NCBI GenBank assembly: GCA_016282095.1
Contig: JAEEJW010000199.1
Location: forward strand, 1 to 45,372
DNA from: Ruminiclostridium sp.
GTDB lineage: Bacteria; Bacillota; Clostridia; Oscillospirales; Ruminococcaceae
Reading direction: 5' to 3'
DNA length: 45,372 nt
The position numbers and the translations under genes are program-made. Below are positions 36,359 through 45,103 of the stretch, one piece after another (the first letter of the stretch is position 1; the number at the start of each line of letters is the position of its first letter). The notes under the pieces were generated by a model, which searched no databases, was not told the DNA's origin, and saw only the letters and a list, made by a program, of their open reading frames with translations.

Positions 36359-38612
36359 AAAGCCGAACCGGCTCCTCATCGTTATCATCATCGCGGCTGT
36401 ACTGCTGATCGCGGGTGTCGCTGCGGCGATCGTGATCATCATGGGCGCGGAGACTGATGTGGTAAAGGGCACACATTCACACTCGGCACCCGAGCCTGTG
36501 ACCGGCGCTAAGGTCGAAGCGAAAGACGGCTTTGTACAGGTCGCGGAAAGCGATACATACAGGCTGTATTATTACGAACCGCAGTTCTCCATACGGCTTG
36601 AGAACAAAAAGACCGGTGCGGTGCTCGATTCCACCGTCAGTGACGAGAAGGACGACGGAAAGAACAACGCCAGCTGGACGGCGTATATGAAGAGCGGCAT
36701 CGTGATAAATGCCATAATTGGTACACTCAACACCTATCAGGTGGATATGAACACTGTGAAGAACGAAATCTCCACATGGTACATTGATAACGGCATCTAC
36801 GCGAAGATACACTTCAAGGGAAATTATTATTTTGAACTCGGTGTTGAGGTAAAGCTCGAGGGCGATGACCTGATCGTGCGCATACCCGACGAGTCCATTA
36901 AGGAAAACAAAGAAAATACCTACATCAGCACAGTCAGCCTGTTCCCGTTCCTCGGCTACACATATCTTGACGAGCAGAACGGCTATATGCTTGTGCCTGA
37001 CGGAAACGGCGCGCTCATTTACCTTGATAACAAGGAAGGCCGCTATACCACAGGCTTCTCCGGGCTGATCTACGGCATAGACGACGGAATGACCAACCAT
37101 ACTTCCGTATCTACGATATGGGAGCATTACGAGACAGTCACAGAAGCAAACAAGGTGATCGCACCCGTGTTCGGAATGACGCATCTTGACGATAAGCTCG
37201 GCTATCTCGGTATAGTTGAGTCCGGTGACGAAAGGTGCAGCGTTGAGGTCGTCCCGAACGGTGTTATGGTAGACTACAACCGCTGTTTCGCGAAATTCCT
37301 GCTGCGCGACGTTTATGTGCAGCCCCTCAATCAGTCCAATTCCGGCACAGTTCCCGCAGTTGAGAAGGACAGACAGCATTCCGATCTTACCGTAAGATAT
37401 TGTCTCCTTTCGGACGATGCCGCAAACTATTCCGGAATGGCGAACGCATACCGCAGATATCTGCTCGACAGCGGAAAGCTGGTACAGCGTGATACGGGCT
37501 ACAGAACCCGTGTTGATTTCCTCGGTACCGAACGAGAAGCGTTCCTTATGGGAACGACTGCGGTGACCATGACAACAACAGGTCAGGCATCGGATATACT
37601 CGCTGAACTCCGCGGCCTCGGCGTGAACAATGTACTGTCGGTATTCAAGGGCTGGCAGAACGGCGGACTTTATGATGTTCCGGTCAGCTCCTTCGGCGCA
37701 GACGGCAGCATCGGCGGAAACTCCGGAATAAAGAACTTCGTAAAGACGCAGGCTGATCTTGGCAGCAAGGTCTATCTCTATGACGATGCTCTTATGGTCA
37801 ACGCGGACACTCATTCTACCACCTACAACGTTATGAAAATGGTGAACAAGCGTACATTCAAAAACGAGACTCACGGACAGGTATATGATATGTTCTATTA
37901 TCTGATGCCCGGACGCAGCCTGACAGACCTTGCTCACCTTACCAAAGACCTGAACGGTGCAGGCATCGGAAATATAGCGCTCTCGGGCATCACGGAAACG
38001 CTGTTCTCCTACAGCTCGAAAGGCAATTTCTACTCCCGCACCGACACAATGGATATTTACGAAGACGCAGTCAGCGCGGCAGGGGAGATGTGCGGAGTCG
38101 TAACGGAGACACCGAACGCTTTCCTTTGGAAATACTCGGAAGCTATGCTGGATATGCCGCTGAGTTCATCTGATTATCTGTATCTCGACCGTGAGATACC
38201 GTTCCTTTCAATGGTGTTCAAGGGCATAGTTCCGACATATTCCGAATATGTGAATTTTGAGGCAAACAAGCAGGAAAACTTCCTGCGTATGGTGGAAGCG
38301 GGCGTTTACCCGTCTTTCTACATCACGGCGGAAGATTCCTCAAAACTCATCTACACGAATTCGAGCGATCTGTATTCACTCGAATACGCATCGTACCGTG
38401 ACACGATCGCTGAATATGACAGCGCACTCAGGGCTGTCGCCGAGAAGGTCGGCACTGCCTGCATAACTAAACACGAGATACTTGACAGCGGGCTTGTAAA
38501 AGTGACCTACGACAACGGCGTCACGATATATGTAAACTATACCGGATCCGCGCAAAGCGACGGCGATCTGACCGTGGACGCGCTTTCCTATACCGTAAAG
38601 GCAGGTGAGTGA
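36348..38612 (+). CDS. DUF5696-family extracellular protein
   Basis: A 754-residue membrane-anchored protein with one N-terminal span (about 8-34) and a large outside part. Length, the N-terminal beta region, and the later barrel-like segments (LRGLGVNNVLSVFKGWQNGG, AQADLGSKVYLYDD-type strands, PGRSLTDLAHLTKDLNGAGI) fit DUF5696, a family of unassigned activity that recurs beside MalFG-type importers in Clostridia and Paenibacillus-like bacteria. The repeating strand-helix pattern suggests a TIM-barrel glycosidase fold, with Asp residues in strand ends as candidate catalysts (inference). The TTG at 36348 is chosen for the GAGGGGG site eight bases upstream; it overlaps the previous stop. Confidence 0.82.
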   Translation: MDTKKPNRLLIVIIIAAVLLIAGVAAAIVIIMGAETDVVKGTHSHSAPEPVTGAKVEAKDGFVQVAESDTYRLYYYEPQFSIRLENKKTGAVLDSTVSDEKDDGKNNASWTAYMKSGIVINAIIGTLNTYQVDMNTVKNEISTWYIDNGIYAKIHFKGNYYFELGVEVKLEGDDLIVRIPDESIKENKENTYISTVSLFPFLGYTYLDEQNGYMLVPDGNGALIYLDNKEGRYTTGFSGLIYGIDDGMTNHTSVSTIWEHYETVTEANKVIAPVFGMTHLDDKLGYLGIVESGDERCSVEVVPNGVMVDYNRCFAKFLLRDVYVQPLNQSNSGTVPAVEKDRQHSDLTVRYCLLSDDAANYSGMANAYRRYLLDSGKLVQRDTGYRTRVDFLGTEREAFLMGTTAVTMTTTGQASDILAELRGLGVNNVLSVFKGWQNGGLYDVPVSSFGADGSIGGNSGIKNFVKTQADLGSKVYLYDDALMVNADTHSTTYNVMKMVNKRTFKNETHGQVYDMFYYLMPGRSLTDLAHLTKDLNGAGIGNIALSGITETLFSYSSKGNFYSRTDTMDIYEDAVSAAGEMCGVVTETPNAFLWKYSEAMLDMPLSSSDYLYLDREIPFLSMVFKGIVPTYSEYVNFEANKQENFLRMVEAGVYPSFYITAEDSSKLIYTNSSDLYSLEYASYRDTIAEYDSALRAVAEKVGTACITKHEILDSGLVKVTYDNGVTIYVNYTGSAQSDGDLTVDALSYTVKAGE

Positions 38613-38614
38613 CC

Positions 38615-39700
38615 ATGGCTGAAATGACAAAAAAAATGACCCGTAAGGAAAAGAAAGAGCTCAGGGAACGGATGAAGCATCTGAAGTCCGGCAAGCTCGA
38701 AAAGCGCTACGCGAGAATGGGCTACATCTTCATGATACCGTGGTTCATAGGGGCGGCTGTATTTCTCGCCTATCCTCTCGGAAGCTCGTTCTGGTACGCT
38801 CTGAACAATATCCGCATCACACCCCTCGGAAGGATATTCAACTTCGTGGGTCACGGAAACTTCACGCAGATACTCATTGAAGATCCGGACTTTATGATCT
38901 ACCTTGTGGATTATCTTACTTCTACAGTGATATCGGTTCCTATCATCGTCGTGTTTGCCCTTCTCATTGCGATGATGCTGAATATGAAGATAAAGGGCAA
39001 GGGCTTTTTCCGGCTTATATTCTTCCTTCCGGTAATAATCGTGAGCGGTCCGATACTCGGTATGCTCAACTCACAGGGCGCCGGAAGCGTTTCCGCGATC
39101 GACACGGCGGCGCTCTCGGGTGCGATAGGTTCGGTGCTTCCGGAACTGATTGCAAAGCCTATATCCGATGTGTTCGGAAATATGATAACGACTCTCTGGT
39201 ATTCGGGCGTGCAGATACTCATATTCCTGTCGGGCCTCCAGAAGATCGACAAATCAATGTATGAGGCGGCCAAGATCGACGGCGGCTCGGGCTGGGAATG
39301 CTTCTGGAAGATAACGCTTCCGAACCTCAGATCCATGATACTGCTGAACACGATATACACCGTGGTGTTCGTCTCGAATAACAGCGACAATCCCATAATC
39401 GTGCTCATAAAGAACTCCATGTTCTCGGGTACGAAGGAAAAGGGTTACGGCTACGCGTCGGCTATGGCATGGCTGTATTCGATAGTGGTGCTGATACTTG
39501 TGGGACTGTTCGCGCTCCTTCTCGCGACACGCAAGGATCAGTACGAAAAGCAGGTCAAGCGCGCGATAAAGGCGAGAAAGAAGGAAAAACGGAACAAGAA
39601 GAGGATAGAAAGGAGGAACCGCAGAAATGCCAAGAGGATCGAGCAGCAGCGTGCAAAAGGCAGGATCACCTCGCACACCACGAAGCGCGACGACTACTAA
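38615..39700 (+). CDS. Sugar ABC transporter permease 2, MalF type
   Basis: A 361-residue inner-membrane subunit. A charged N-terminus (MTRKEKKELRERMKHLK) leads into six spans. The EAA loop is EAAKIDGGSGWECFWKITLPNLRS. The C-terminal tail is long and very basic (about 310-361, rich in Lys and Arg, e.g. KARKKEKRNKKRIERRNRRN), which is not usual for this family. That tail overlaps the next gene for 74 bases. AGGTGAG precedes the ATG at 38615. It is clearly different in sequence from permease 1, so this is a second importer rather than a recent duplicate. Confidence 0.93.
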   Translation: MAEMTKKMTRKEKKELRERMKHLKSGKLEKRYARMGYIFMIPWFIGAAVFLAYPLGSSFWYALNNIRITPLGRIFNFVGHGNFTQILIEDPDFMIYLVDYLTSTVISVPIIVVFALLIAMMLNMKIKGKGFFRLIFFLPVIIVSGPILGMLNSQGAGSVSAIDTAALSGAIGSVLPELIAKPISDVFGNMITTLWYSGVQILIFLSGLQKIDKSMYEAAKIDGGSGWECFWKITLPNLRSMILLNTIYTVVFVSNNSDNPIIVLIKNSMFSGTKEKGYGYASAMAWLYSIVVLILVGLFALLLATRKDQYEKQVKRAIKARKKEKRNKKRIERRNRRNAKRIEQQRAKGRITSHTTKRDDY

Positions 39701-40649
39701 GTCATGGCGTGAGCGGTTCACCAGGGAGAAGATACACCGCTTCATGTTCGGCACGAAGGACAGAGAAGGTTTCCTTAAACAGTTCGCTGTCTATGCGCTG
39801 CTTATATGTATCGGTTTCATCTATGTCTATCCGATACTTCACATGGTATCGAGCAGTCTTATGACGCTTGACGATCTGCTTGATTCGTCTATAAAGTGGC
39901 TGCCGAGCTCGCTGAATTTCGCGAACTATGAACAGGCGGCAAAGAGCATGGATTTCTGGAACGCCCTGTGGCAGAGTATAGTGATAGCCGGTGTTCCGAC
40001 GATATGCAACCTGGTTTCCTGCTCCGTAACAGGCTACGCTCTCGCAAGGTTCGACTTCAGGGGCAAGAAGATAGTCATGGGTATAATCATACTCAGCTTC
40101 GTGCTTCCGAGTCAGATAACCATGATACCGACTTACGTCCTTTACTCGAATCTCGGCATACTGAACACGATATGGGCGTTCATACTTCCGGCTATGTTCG
40201 CGCAGGGATTCAAGGCACCGATATTCATACTCATCTTCTGGCAGTTCTTCCGGCAGATCCCGAAAGCGCTGATAGAAGCATCAAGAATAGACGGCGCGGG
40301 ACATTTCAGATCATTCTTCCGGATAGCGCTCCCCAGCGCAAAGCCCGCGTTTATCACGGTCGCGCTGTTCTCGTTCGTGTGGTACTGGAACGAATCATAC
40401 CTCACGGAGCTGTATGTTCACGGAGTTTACGGCAAATCCGACTGGACAACGCTGGTCGTTCAGCTTGACAACTTCGCGGCTAACTTTTCAAGTTACCAGC
40501 AGACGGCTACGGCAGGAGCCACGAATCTCAACGAGTCTATAAATATGTCGGGAACACTTCTCAGCATACTGCCTCTGATGATACTCTATTTTGTGCTTCA
40601 GAGACATTTTGTCGAAAGCATAGACAGAACCGGTATAACCGGCGAATAA
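39627..40649 (+). CDS. Sugar ABC transporter permease 2, MalG type
   Basis: A 340-residue inner-membrane subunit with six spans and EAA loop EASRIDGAGHFRSFFRIALPSAKP. The N-terminus carries about 45 Ser/Arg/Lys-rich residues before the first span, longer than usual. The ATG at 39627 has AGGAGG ten bases upstream, which supports the long start despite the 74-base overlap with the previous gene. A start at the later Met39 (MFGTKDREG) would give a more typical length but lacks a good site. Confidence 0.92.
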   Translation: MPRGSSSSVQKAGSPRTPRSATTTKSWRERFTREKIHRFMFGTKDREGFLKQFAVYALLICIGFIYVYPILHMVSSSLMTLDDLLDSSIKWLPSSLNFANYEQAAKSMDFWNALWQSIVIAGVPTICNLVSCSVTGYALARFDFRGKKIVMGIIILSFVLPSQITMIPTYVLYSNLGILNTIWAFILPAMFAQGFKAPIFILIFWQFFRQIPKALIEASRIDGAGHFRSFFRIALPSAKPAFITVALFSFVWYWNESYLTELYVHGVYGKSDWTTLVVQLDNFAANFSSYQQTATAGATNLNESINMSGTLLSILPLMILYFVLQRHFVESIDRTGITGE

Positions 40650-40659
40650 CAAGCACCTG

Positions 40660-40679
40660 TACAGGCAAAGGCGCCTGTA
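40660..40679 (+). promoter_or_regulatory. Hairpin between permease 2 and solute-binding lipoprotein genes
   Basis: TACAGGC (40660-40666), loop AAAGGC, GCCTGTA (40673-40679). There is no U-run. Such intercistronic stems often stabilise the downstream part of importer mRNAs and allow more binding protein than permease to be made. Confidence 0.45.
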
Positions 40680-40714
40680 TCGATAACAAACCAACAACAA
40701 AAACGGAGGAACCT

Positions 40715-42346
40715 ATGAAGAAAAGAATACTTTCAATCTTACTTGCAGGCTGTATGGCAGCCGGAGTTCTCGCGGGCTGCGGAAACGGAGGCAACCCGGG
40801 AACAACTGCAGCGCCTTCCGGCGGTGAGGCCGGAGGTAACACCGGGAGCACAGGCCCCGCGACTTCCGTAACGAACGATTTCGAACTCGTTACCGTTGAC
40901 GGAAGCTCTCATCAGTACAAGAAGTACAAGGATATGACGAGCGAGAACATCACGCTCACATACTTCCACTTCGATCAGGATGAGACCGTTCAGCTCCTTG
41001 CGGAAAGATTCATGAAGATCTATCCGAACATCACGGTAAATGTACAGTATGAGAATGTGGCAAATTACAATACCACGCTTTCCACTCTCGTAAGCAACGG
41101 TCAGGCACCTGACGTTATCATGCATTCCGACTGCGACTACGCGCTCTCGAATATGCTTCTTGCGGACATCTCCTCTTTCTTCAATACGGACGATGAGACC
41201 AAGAACCTTGCCGACACGATCAACTCCGCGGGTCTCGGCACCTACAATCTTGAGGGCGGCATGAGATACAGCGTACCCGTGAAGTTCTTCCCCGGCGCTA
41301 TGTTCGTTGACCGCAACGTTCTCGAAACGCTGAACCTGAAAGTTCCGACACAGAACTGGACATGGAGCGAGATGACACAGCTCATCAAGGACGCTACCGT
41401 GCTCAACTCTCCCGACGGTATGGCTTACTACGGACTCGGTTACTATAACCGCCTCGATTCCTACTACGGCATTGCCGCAAGACAGGATATCATCGGTGAG
41501 TTCGGATTCAACGGCAAGGTATTCGATCTGACCGAATGGGCAGTAGGCGAGCAGGAATTCTCGAACCTGAAGCTCGGCGGCTACATAGCTCCCACTACCG
41601 AGACACAGGCTATGGAAGACTGGTGTGGCGACTGGGAAGGCTGGGCAGGCAACACCGGCCACGCGGCACTCTTCTCCGAAGCATTCTGGACATTCCAGAA
41701 CACATGGAACACTCCCGGCTATAAGGACAGCTACAACCTCGACGTAGTTCCTTACGTTATCCCCGCTGTTTCCGAGGCAGATGCCGGTGCAAACCACCAT
41801 TCGATAGCTACAATTGACTACGGCGGGATCACCACTTCCTGCCAGCATCCGCGTGAAGCTTATGAGCTTCTCAAGTTCATGTCTTATGGTGTTGACGGCT
41901 GGTACACACGCTGCGAGATCTACTCCGATGAGACCATCGTGAACGCTATGGGTACAGCCCTCAAGTATGATGTAATGCCTGTTCCGATCACAAAGGACGA
42001 GGGCGTCTGGGACGAGTACATCAAGGTTTACTGCGCAGGCATGGACGATGAGCACACACAGCTCTGGAGAGATTACTTCAAGTCCTGCATGCAGCCTATC
42101 TCCTTCGGCTGGACCAGCATAGCAGGCTACTGGAACTTCTGCGACCAGTACTTCAACTCTATCGGCATCCATGACCTGGTTGACAACGGTACCGCACAGG
42201 CTGCCGATTATGTAGAGGAAGCAAACCGCAAGGCAAACTACTTCCACGCACAGGCGATGCTTGACTACTTCGGACCCGGTGCATATAATGTACTGACCGA
42301 ATCCGAGATAGCGGAGTATGAAAAGATGAAGGCTGACAATCAGTAA
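40715..42346 (+). CDS. Sugar solute-binding lipoprotein (ABC importer 2)
   Basis: A 543-residue lipoprotein. The signal ends in the lipobox LAGC (lipidated Cys22), followed by a Gly/Thr/Ser-rich linker. The MalE-like two-lobed binding fold is seen in ENITLTYFHFDQDETVQLLAERFMKIYPNI-type N-terminal strand and helix, PDVIMHSDCDYALSN, and the hinge segments around YSVPVKFFPGAMFVDRNVLE. Many Trp and Tyr residues in the middle (NWTWSEM, WCGDWEGWAG, FWTFQNTW) suit stacking on sugars. AACGGAGG precedes the start. It is slightly longer than typical (400-450 residues). It is the partner of permease pair 2 and probably imports arabino-oligosaccharides. Confidence 0.93.
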   Translation: MKKRILSILLAGCMAAGVLAGCGNGGNPGTTAAPSGGEAGGNTGSTGPATSVTNDFELVTVDGSSHQYKKYKDMTSENITLTYFHFDQDETVQLLAERFMKIYPNITVNVQYENVANYNTTLSTLVSNGQAPDVIMHSDCDYALSNMLLADISSFFNTDDETKNLADTINSAGLGTYNLEGGMRYSVPVKFFPGAMFVDRNVLETLNLKVPTQNWTWSEMTQLIKDATVLNSPDGMAYYGLGYYNRLDSYYGIAARQDIIGEFGFNGKVFDLTEWAVGEQEFSNLKLGGYIAPTTETQAMEDWCGDWEGWAGNTGHAALFSEAFWTFQNTWNTPGYKDSYNLDVVPYVIPAVSEADAGANHHSIATIDYGGITTSCQHPREAYELLKFMSYGVDGWYTRCEIYSDETIVNAMGTALKYDVMPVPITKDEGVWDEYIKVYCAGMDDEHTQLWRDYFKSCMQPISFGWTSIAGYWNFCDQYFNSIGIHDLVDNGTAQAADYVEEANRKANYFHAQAMLDYFGPGAYNVLTESEIAEYEKMKADNQ

Positions 42347-42403
42347 GCCGTAAAACATTTGTAACTGTCCCGTTACGGGATAATAATAGAAAGGAATATA
42401 ATT

Positions 42404-43990
42404 ATGAAGAAGAAGTTATCATTCACTCTTGCACTTGCCATGGTACTGTCTCTGGCAGCCTGCGGCAACAACGGCGGAAGCACCGCTGCAACAACTACAG
42501 CAGCAGCTACCACGGCCGCTCCGGCCGAAACCACCACAACAGAGAAACCCGCTGAGACCACAACGACTACAGAAGCTACCACCGAAGCAGCTCCCGCTCC
42601 CGTTGAGGCAGAGCCTATCACAGCTGAGCCGCTTGTATATCTCGGATTCGAGAACACTGACGGACTTACGGCAGTTGAGCAGGTAGAAGACAAGGGCTCA
42701 CTCACAGGCGCTAACTTCGGTCTTGCCGCTTCCGCTCATCCGATACTCATTGCAGAAGGTCAGGGCGCAGTCGGCAACGCTCTCTATCTCGACGGCAAAT
42801 ACGGTGTTGACTTCGAAATGAAGGAAACAGACGAAAGCTATACATTCTCCTTCTGGTACAACGCAGACCGCGTTTCCACATACGGTCCCGTTGTTCAGAT
42901 AGGCCGCAATATAGGTATGTCCAATGCCGACGCTACCGTTACATGGCTCAACATCACAAAGTCCACATGGGGCTCCAACAGCGCGGATATCTTCCCGGTA
43001 GGCTGGAACCGCAACTCTTCTATCGGCACCGAAGTAAGCGCTGACGGTGTATGGCCGTGGATCTACGCTATGGACGATCAGGAGCACGGCAAGCGTGAGT
43101 GGTGCAACCTCACTATCGTAGCAGACGGCAACCGCTATGTTGCAGATGACGGCATGGAGCGCGTAGGCACCAAGTTCTACCTCAACGGCGAACTCAAGTG
43201 GGAAGCAAATGCCGAGAATATGTATTATCAGGGTCTTGCTCCCGAGATACTCACAGGTGACGGCATCGAAGGTCACATCGGTATCAACTACTGGGATACG
43301 ATCTTCAAGGGCTTTATCGATGAGCTCTACATCTATGACGAAGCACTCACAGACGGACAGGTAAAGACACTCTTCGAGCAGGGCAATCCTCCTGAGAAGC
43401 CCGTTGCTCCCGAAGCAGGCGCAGTTGAAGAACCCGAGCCCGAGCCGGTAGTTCTCGCACCCATCACACCCGACGCTTCTGCTGTAGCAACACTCGGTAA
43501 TACCGAAAGAGCTCTTGGTTTCTGGACAGACCACACCGACGGTTATGAGCTCAAGGACGGTTCTTCTGTCAAGCTCACAGTCAACAACTATTCCGACGGT
43601 ATCAACAACTGGGATAACTTCTTCCTCGCATTCACAAACACAGCAGTCAAGGCCGATACAATACCGAGCGCCGACAACTACGAAGGATATGCAGAGTACG
43701 CTGTTCTCCGCGCTGACGCTTACGGCTGGGGTGATGCTTCCTACAACGCTTCTTTCGATACTTCCTGGACAGACTTTGCAGGCTGGCTCGCAAGAATGAC
43801 CTGCGCAACCGCTGAGATCGTCTGCACACGCAACGGCGGCGAAGTTACTGTCGATATCACATTCCACTTCGCAGATTCCGGCGTTGAGACCGAAAAGGTT
43901 GTATTCACATCCACAATGACTGCCGATTCTCCCGTATTCGTACACATCGGCGGCGAGGGCGCTTACATCGAGCTCCTCAGCGTGGAATAA
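42404..43990 (+). CDS. LamG-like carbohydrate-binding surface lipoprotein
   Basis: A 528-residue lipoprotein with lipobox LAAC (Cys20), a long Thr/Ala/Glu-rich linker (about 25-72), a LamG / concanavalin-type jelly-roll domain (about 75-325; VYLGFENTDG, NALYLDGKYGVDFEM, YTFSFWYNAD, GFIDELYIYDEALTDGQV), a Pro/Glu linker (about 330-360) and a second beta domain (about 365-528; LGFWTDHTDGYELKDG, FHFADSGVETEKVVFTS) that may be another binding module. No catalytic motif is visible. It probably holds arabinan at the cell wall for the GH43 lipoprotein and importers. It is in the same transcript as the binding protein, 57 bases away. Confidence 0.87.
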   Translation: MKKKLSFTLALAMVLSLAACGNNGGSTAATTTAAATTAAPAETTTTEKPAETTTTTEATTEAAPAPVEAEPITAEPLVYLGFENTDGLTAVEQVEDKGSLTGANFGLAASAHPILIAEGQGAVGNALYLDGKYGVDFEMKETDESYTFSFWYNADRVSTYGPVVQIGRNIGMSNADATVTWLNITKSTWGSNSADIFPVGWNRNSSIGTEVSADGVWPWIYAMDDQEHGKREWCNLTIVADGNRYVADDGMERVGTKFYLNGELKWEANAENMYYQGLAPEILTGDGIEGHIGINYWDTIFKGFIDELYIYDEALTDGQVKTLFEQGNPPEKPVAPEAGAVEEPEPEPVVLAPITPDASAVATLGNTERALGFWTDHTDGYELKDGSSVKLTVNNYSDGINNWDNFFLAFTNTAVKADTIPSADNYEGYAEYAVLRADAYGWGDASYNASFDTSWTDFAGWLARMTCATAEIVCTRNGGEVTVDITFHFADSGVETEKVVFTSTMTADSPVFVHIGGEGAYIELLSVE

Positions 43991-44029
43991 TAACAACAAC
44001 AAACACAATCTTATACAAATTTCTCCATT

Positions 44030-44117
44030 GGAAGGTGCGGGGAGCTTTTCCCCCACCTTTCCGAAGACGGTGAACCCCGCCGTTTTCGGAAAGGTGAGCC
44101 TTTCCGGAAATGAAAGG
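44030..44117 (+). promoter_or_regulatory. Ladder of mutually exclusive hairpins before the second GH43 gene
   Basis: Five segments in series can pair alternately: A GGAAGGTG (44030-44037), B CACCTTTCC (44054-44062), C GGAAAGGTG (44088-44096), D CCTTTCC (44099-44105), E GAAAGG (44112-44117). A:B is a closed hairpin. B:C extends to a 17-bp stem (44054-44070 with 44080-44096) with one G-U pair. C:D is 7 bp with a 4-base loop. D:E would hide the ribosome-binding site of the GH43 gene. No U-run follows. Confidence 0.55.
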
Positions 44118-44127
44118 AACGTCACGA

Positions 44128-45081
44128 ATGACCGAAGACCTGATATACAACAAACCCTGGATAATGCAGCGCGCCGATCCCTATGTGCTGAGGCATACGG
44201 ACGGTAAATACTACTTCACCGCCTCGGTTCCGGCGTATGACCGCATAGTACTGCGCTGTTCCGATACGCTCGGCGGCCTCGCGGAAGCGGAGGAAAAGAC
44301 ACTCTGGCACTGCCATGAGAGCGGTCCCATGAGCAGGCATATCTGGGCGCCGGAGCTGCATCACATCTTCGGCAAGTGGCATATATACTTCGCAGGCGGT
44401 GAAAAGGATGATCCCTGGAAGATACGCCCCTATGTCCTTGAGTGCAGCGGTGACGATCCGATGACCGGCGAGTGGACGGAGCTTGGAATGATGCGGTGCA
44501 GAGAGGACGACGAGTTCTCTTTCAGAGCGTTCTCGCTGGACGGAACGGTGTTTGAGAACGGTGGAGCGCATTACTACGTCTGGGCAGAGAAGGTGGGCGT
44601 CGGAAAGCAGATATCCAATCTCTACATAGCACGGATGAAGGATGCAAACACCCTTGACACCGTGCAGGTGATGCTGACGACACCGGACTATGACTGGGAG
44701 AGACACGGTTTCTGGGTAAACGAAGGCCCTGCCGTGATAAAGCGCGGAGGCAGGATATTCCTTACATATTCCGCCAGCGACACGGGCGCCGCGTACTGCA
44801 TGGGAATGCTCACAGCAGATGAGAACAGTGATCTTCTCGATCCGCGGAGCTGGAGCAAGGAGCGCCGTCCGGTGCTCAGCACAGACGCGGAAAAGGGAAT
44901 TTACGGCCCGGGACATAATTCCTTTACCGTTGACGCGGAGGGTAATGATATCCTCGTTTTCCACGCGAGAACGGAGTCTGAGATCACGGGCGATCCGCTC
45001 TACAACCCGAACCGTCACGCTATGCTGATGCCGGTGCGCTGGGAAAACGGAAGGCCGGTATTCGGCTTCGACAATATATGA
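44128..45081 (+). CDS. Intracellular GH43 exo-alpha-L-arabinofuranosidase-type enzyme
   Basis: A 317-residue cytoplasmic five-bladed propeller glycosidase without signal peptide. Catalytic residues: Asp17 (QRADPYV, base), Asp138 (SLDGTVF) and Glu199 (VNEGPAV, acid); GHNSFTV is the metal-site His motif. The short length and RADPYV start resemble exo-acting alpha-1,5-arabinofuranosidases such as those of the GH43_26 type, but beta-xylosidase activity cannot be excluded by eye. I chose ATG 44128 for the AAAGGAAC site, giving a protein that begins just before the first blade. It probably degrades imported arabino-oligosaccharides. Confidence 0.9.
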   Translation: MTEDLIYNKPWIMQRADPYVLRHTDGKYYFTASVPAYDRIVLRCSDTLGGLAEAEEKTLWHCHESGPMSRHIWAPELHHIFGKWHIYFAGGEKDDPWKIRPYVLECSGDDPMTGEWTELGMMRCREDDEFSFRAFSLDGTVFENGGAHYYVWAEKVGVGKQISNLYIARMKDANTLDTVQVMLTTPDYDWERHGFWVNEGPAVIKRGGRIFLTYSASDTGAAYCMGMLTADENSDLLDPRSWSKERRPVLSTDAEKGIYGPGHNSFTVDAEGNDILVFHARTESEITGDPLYNPNRHAMLMPVRWENGRPVFGFDNI

Positions 45082-45103
45082 TGATTATCAGGAGGAACGA
45101 ACA

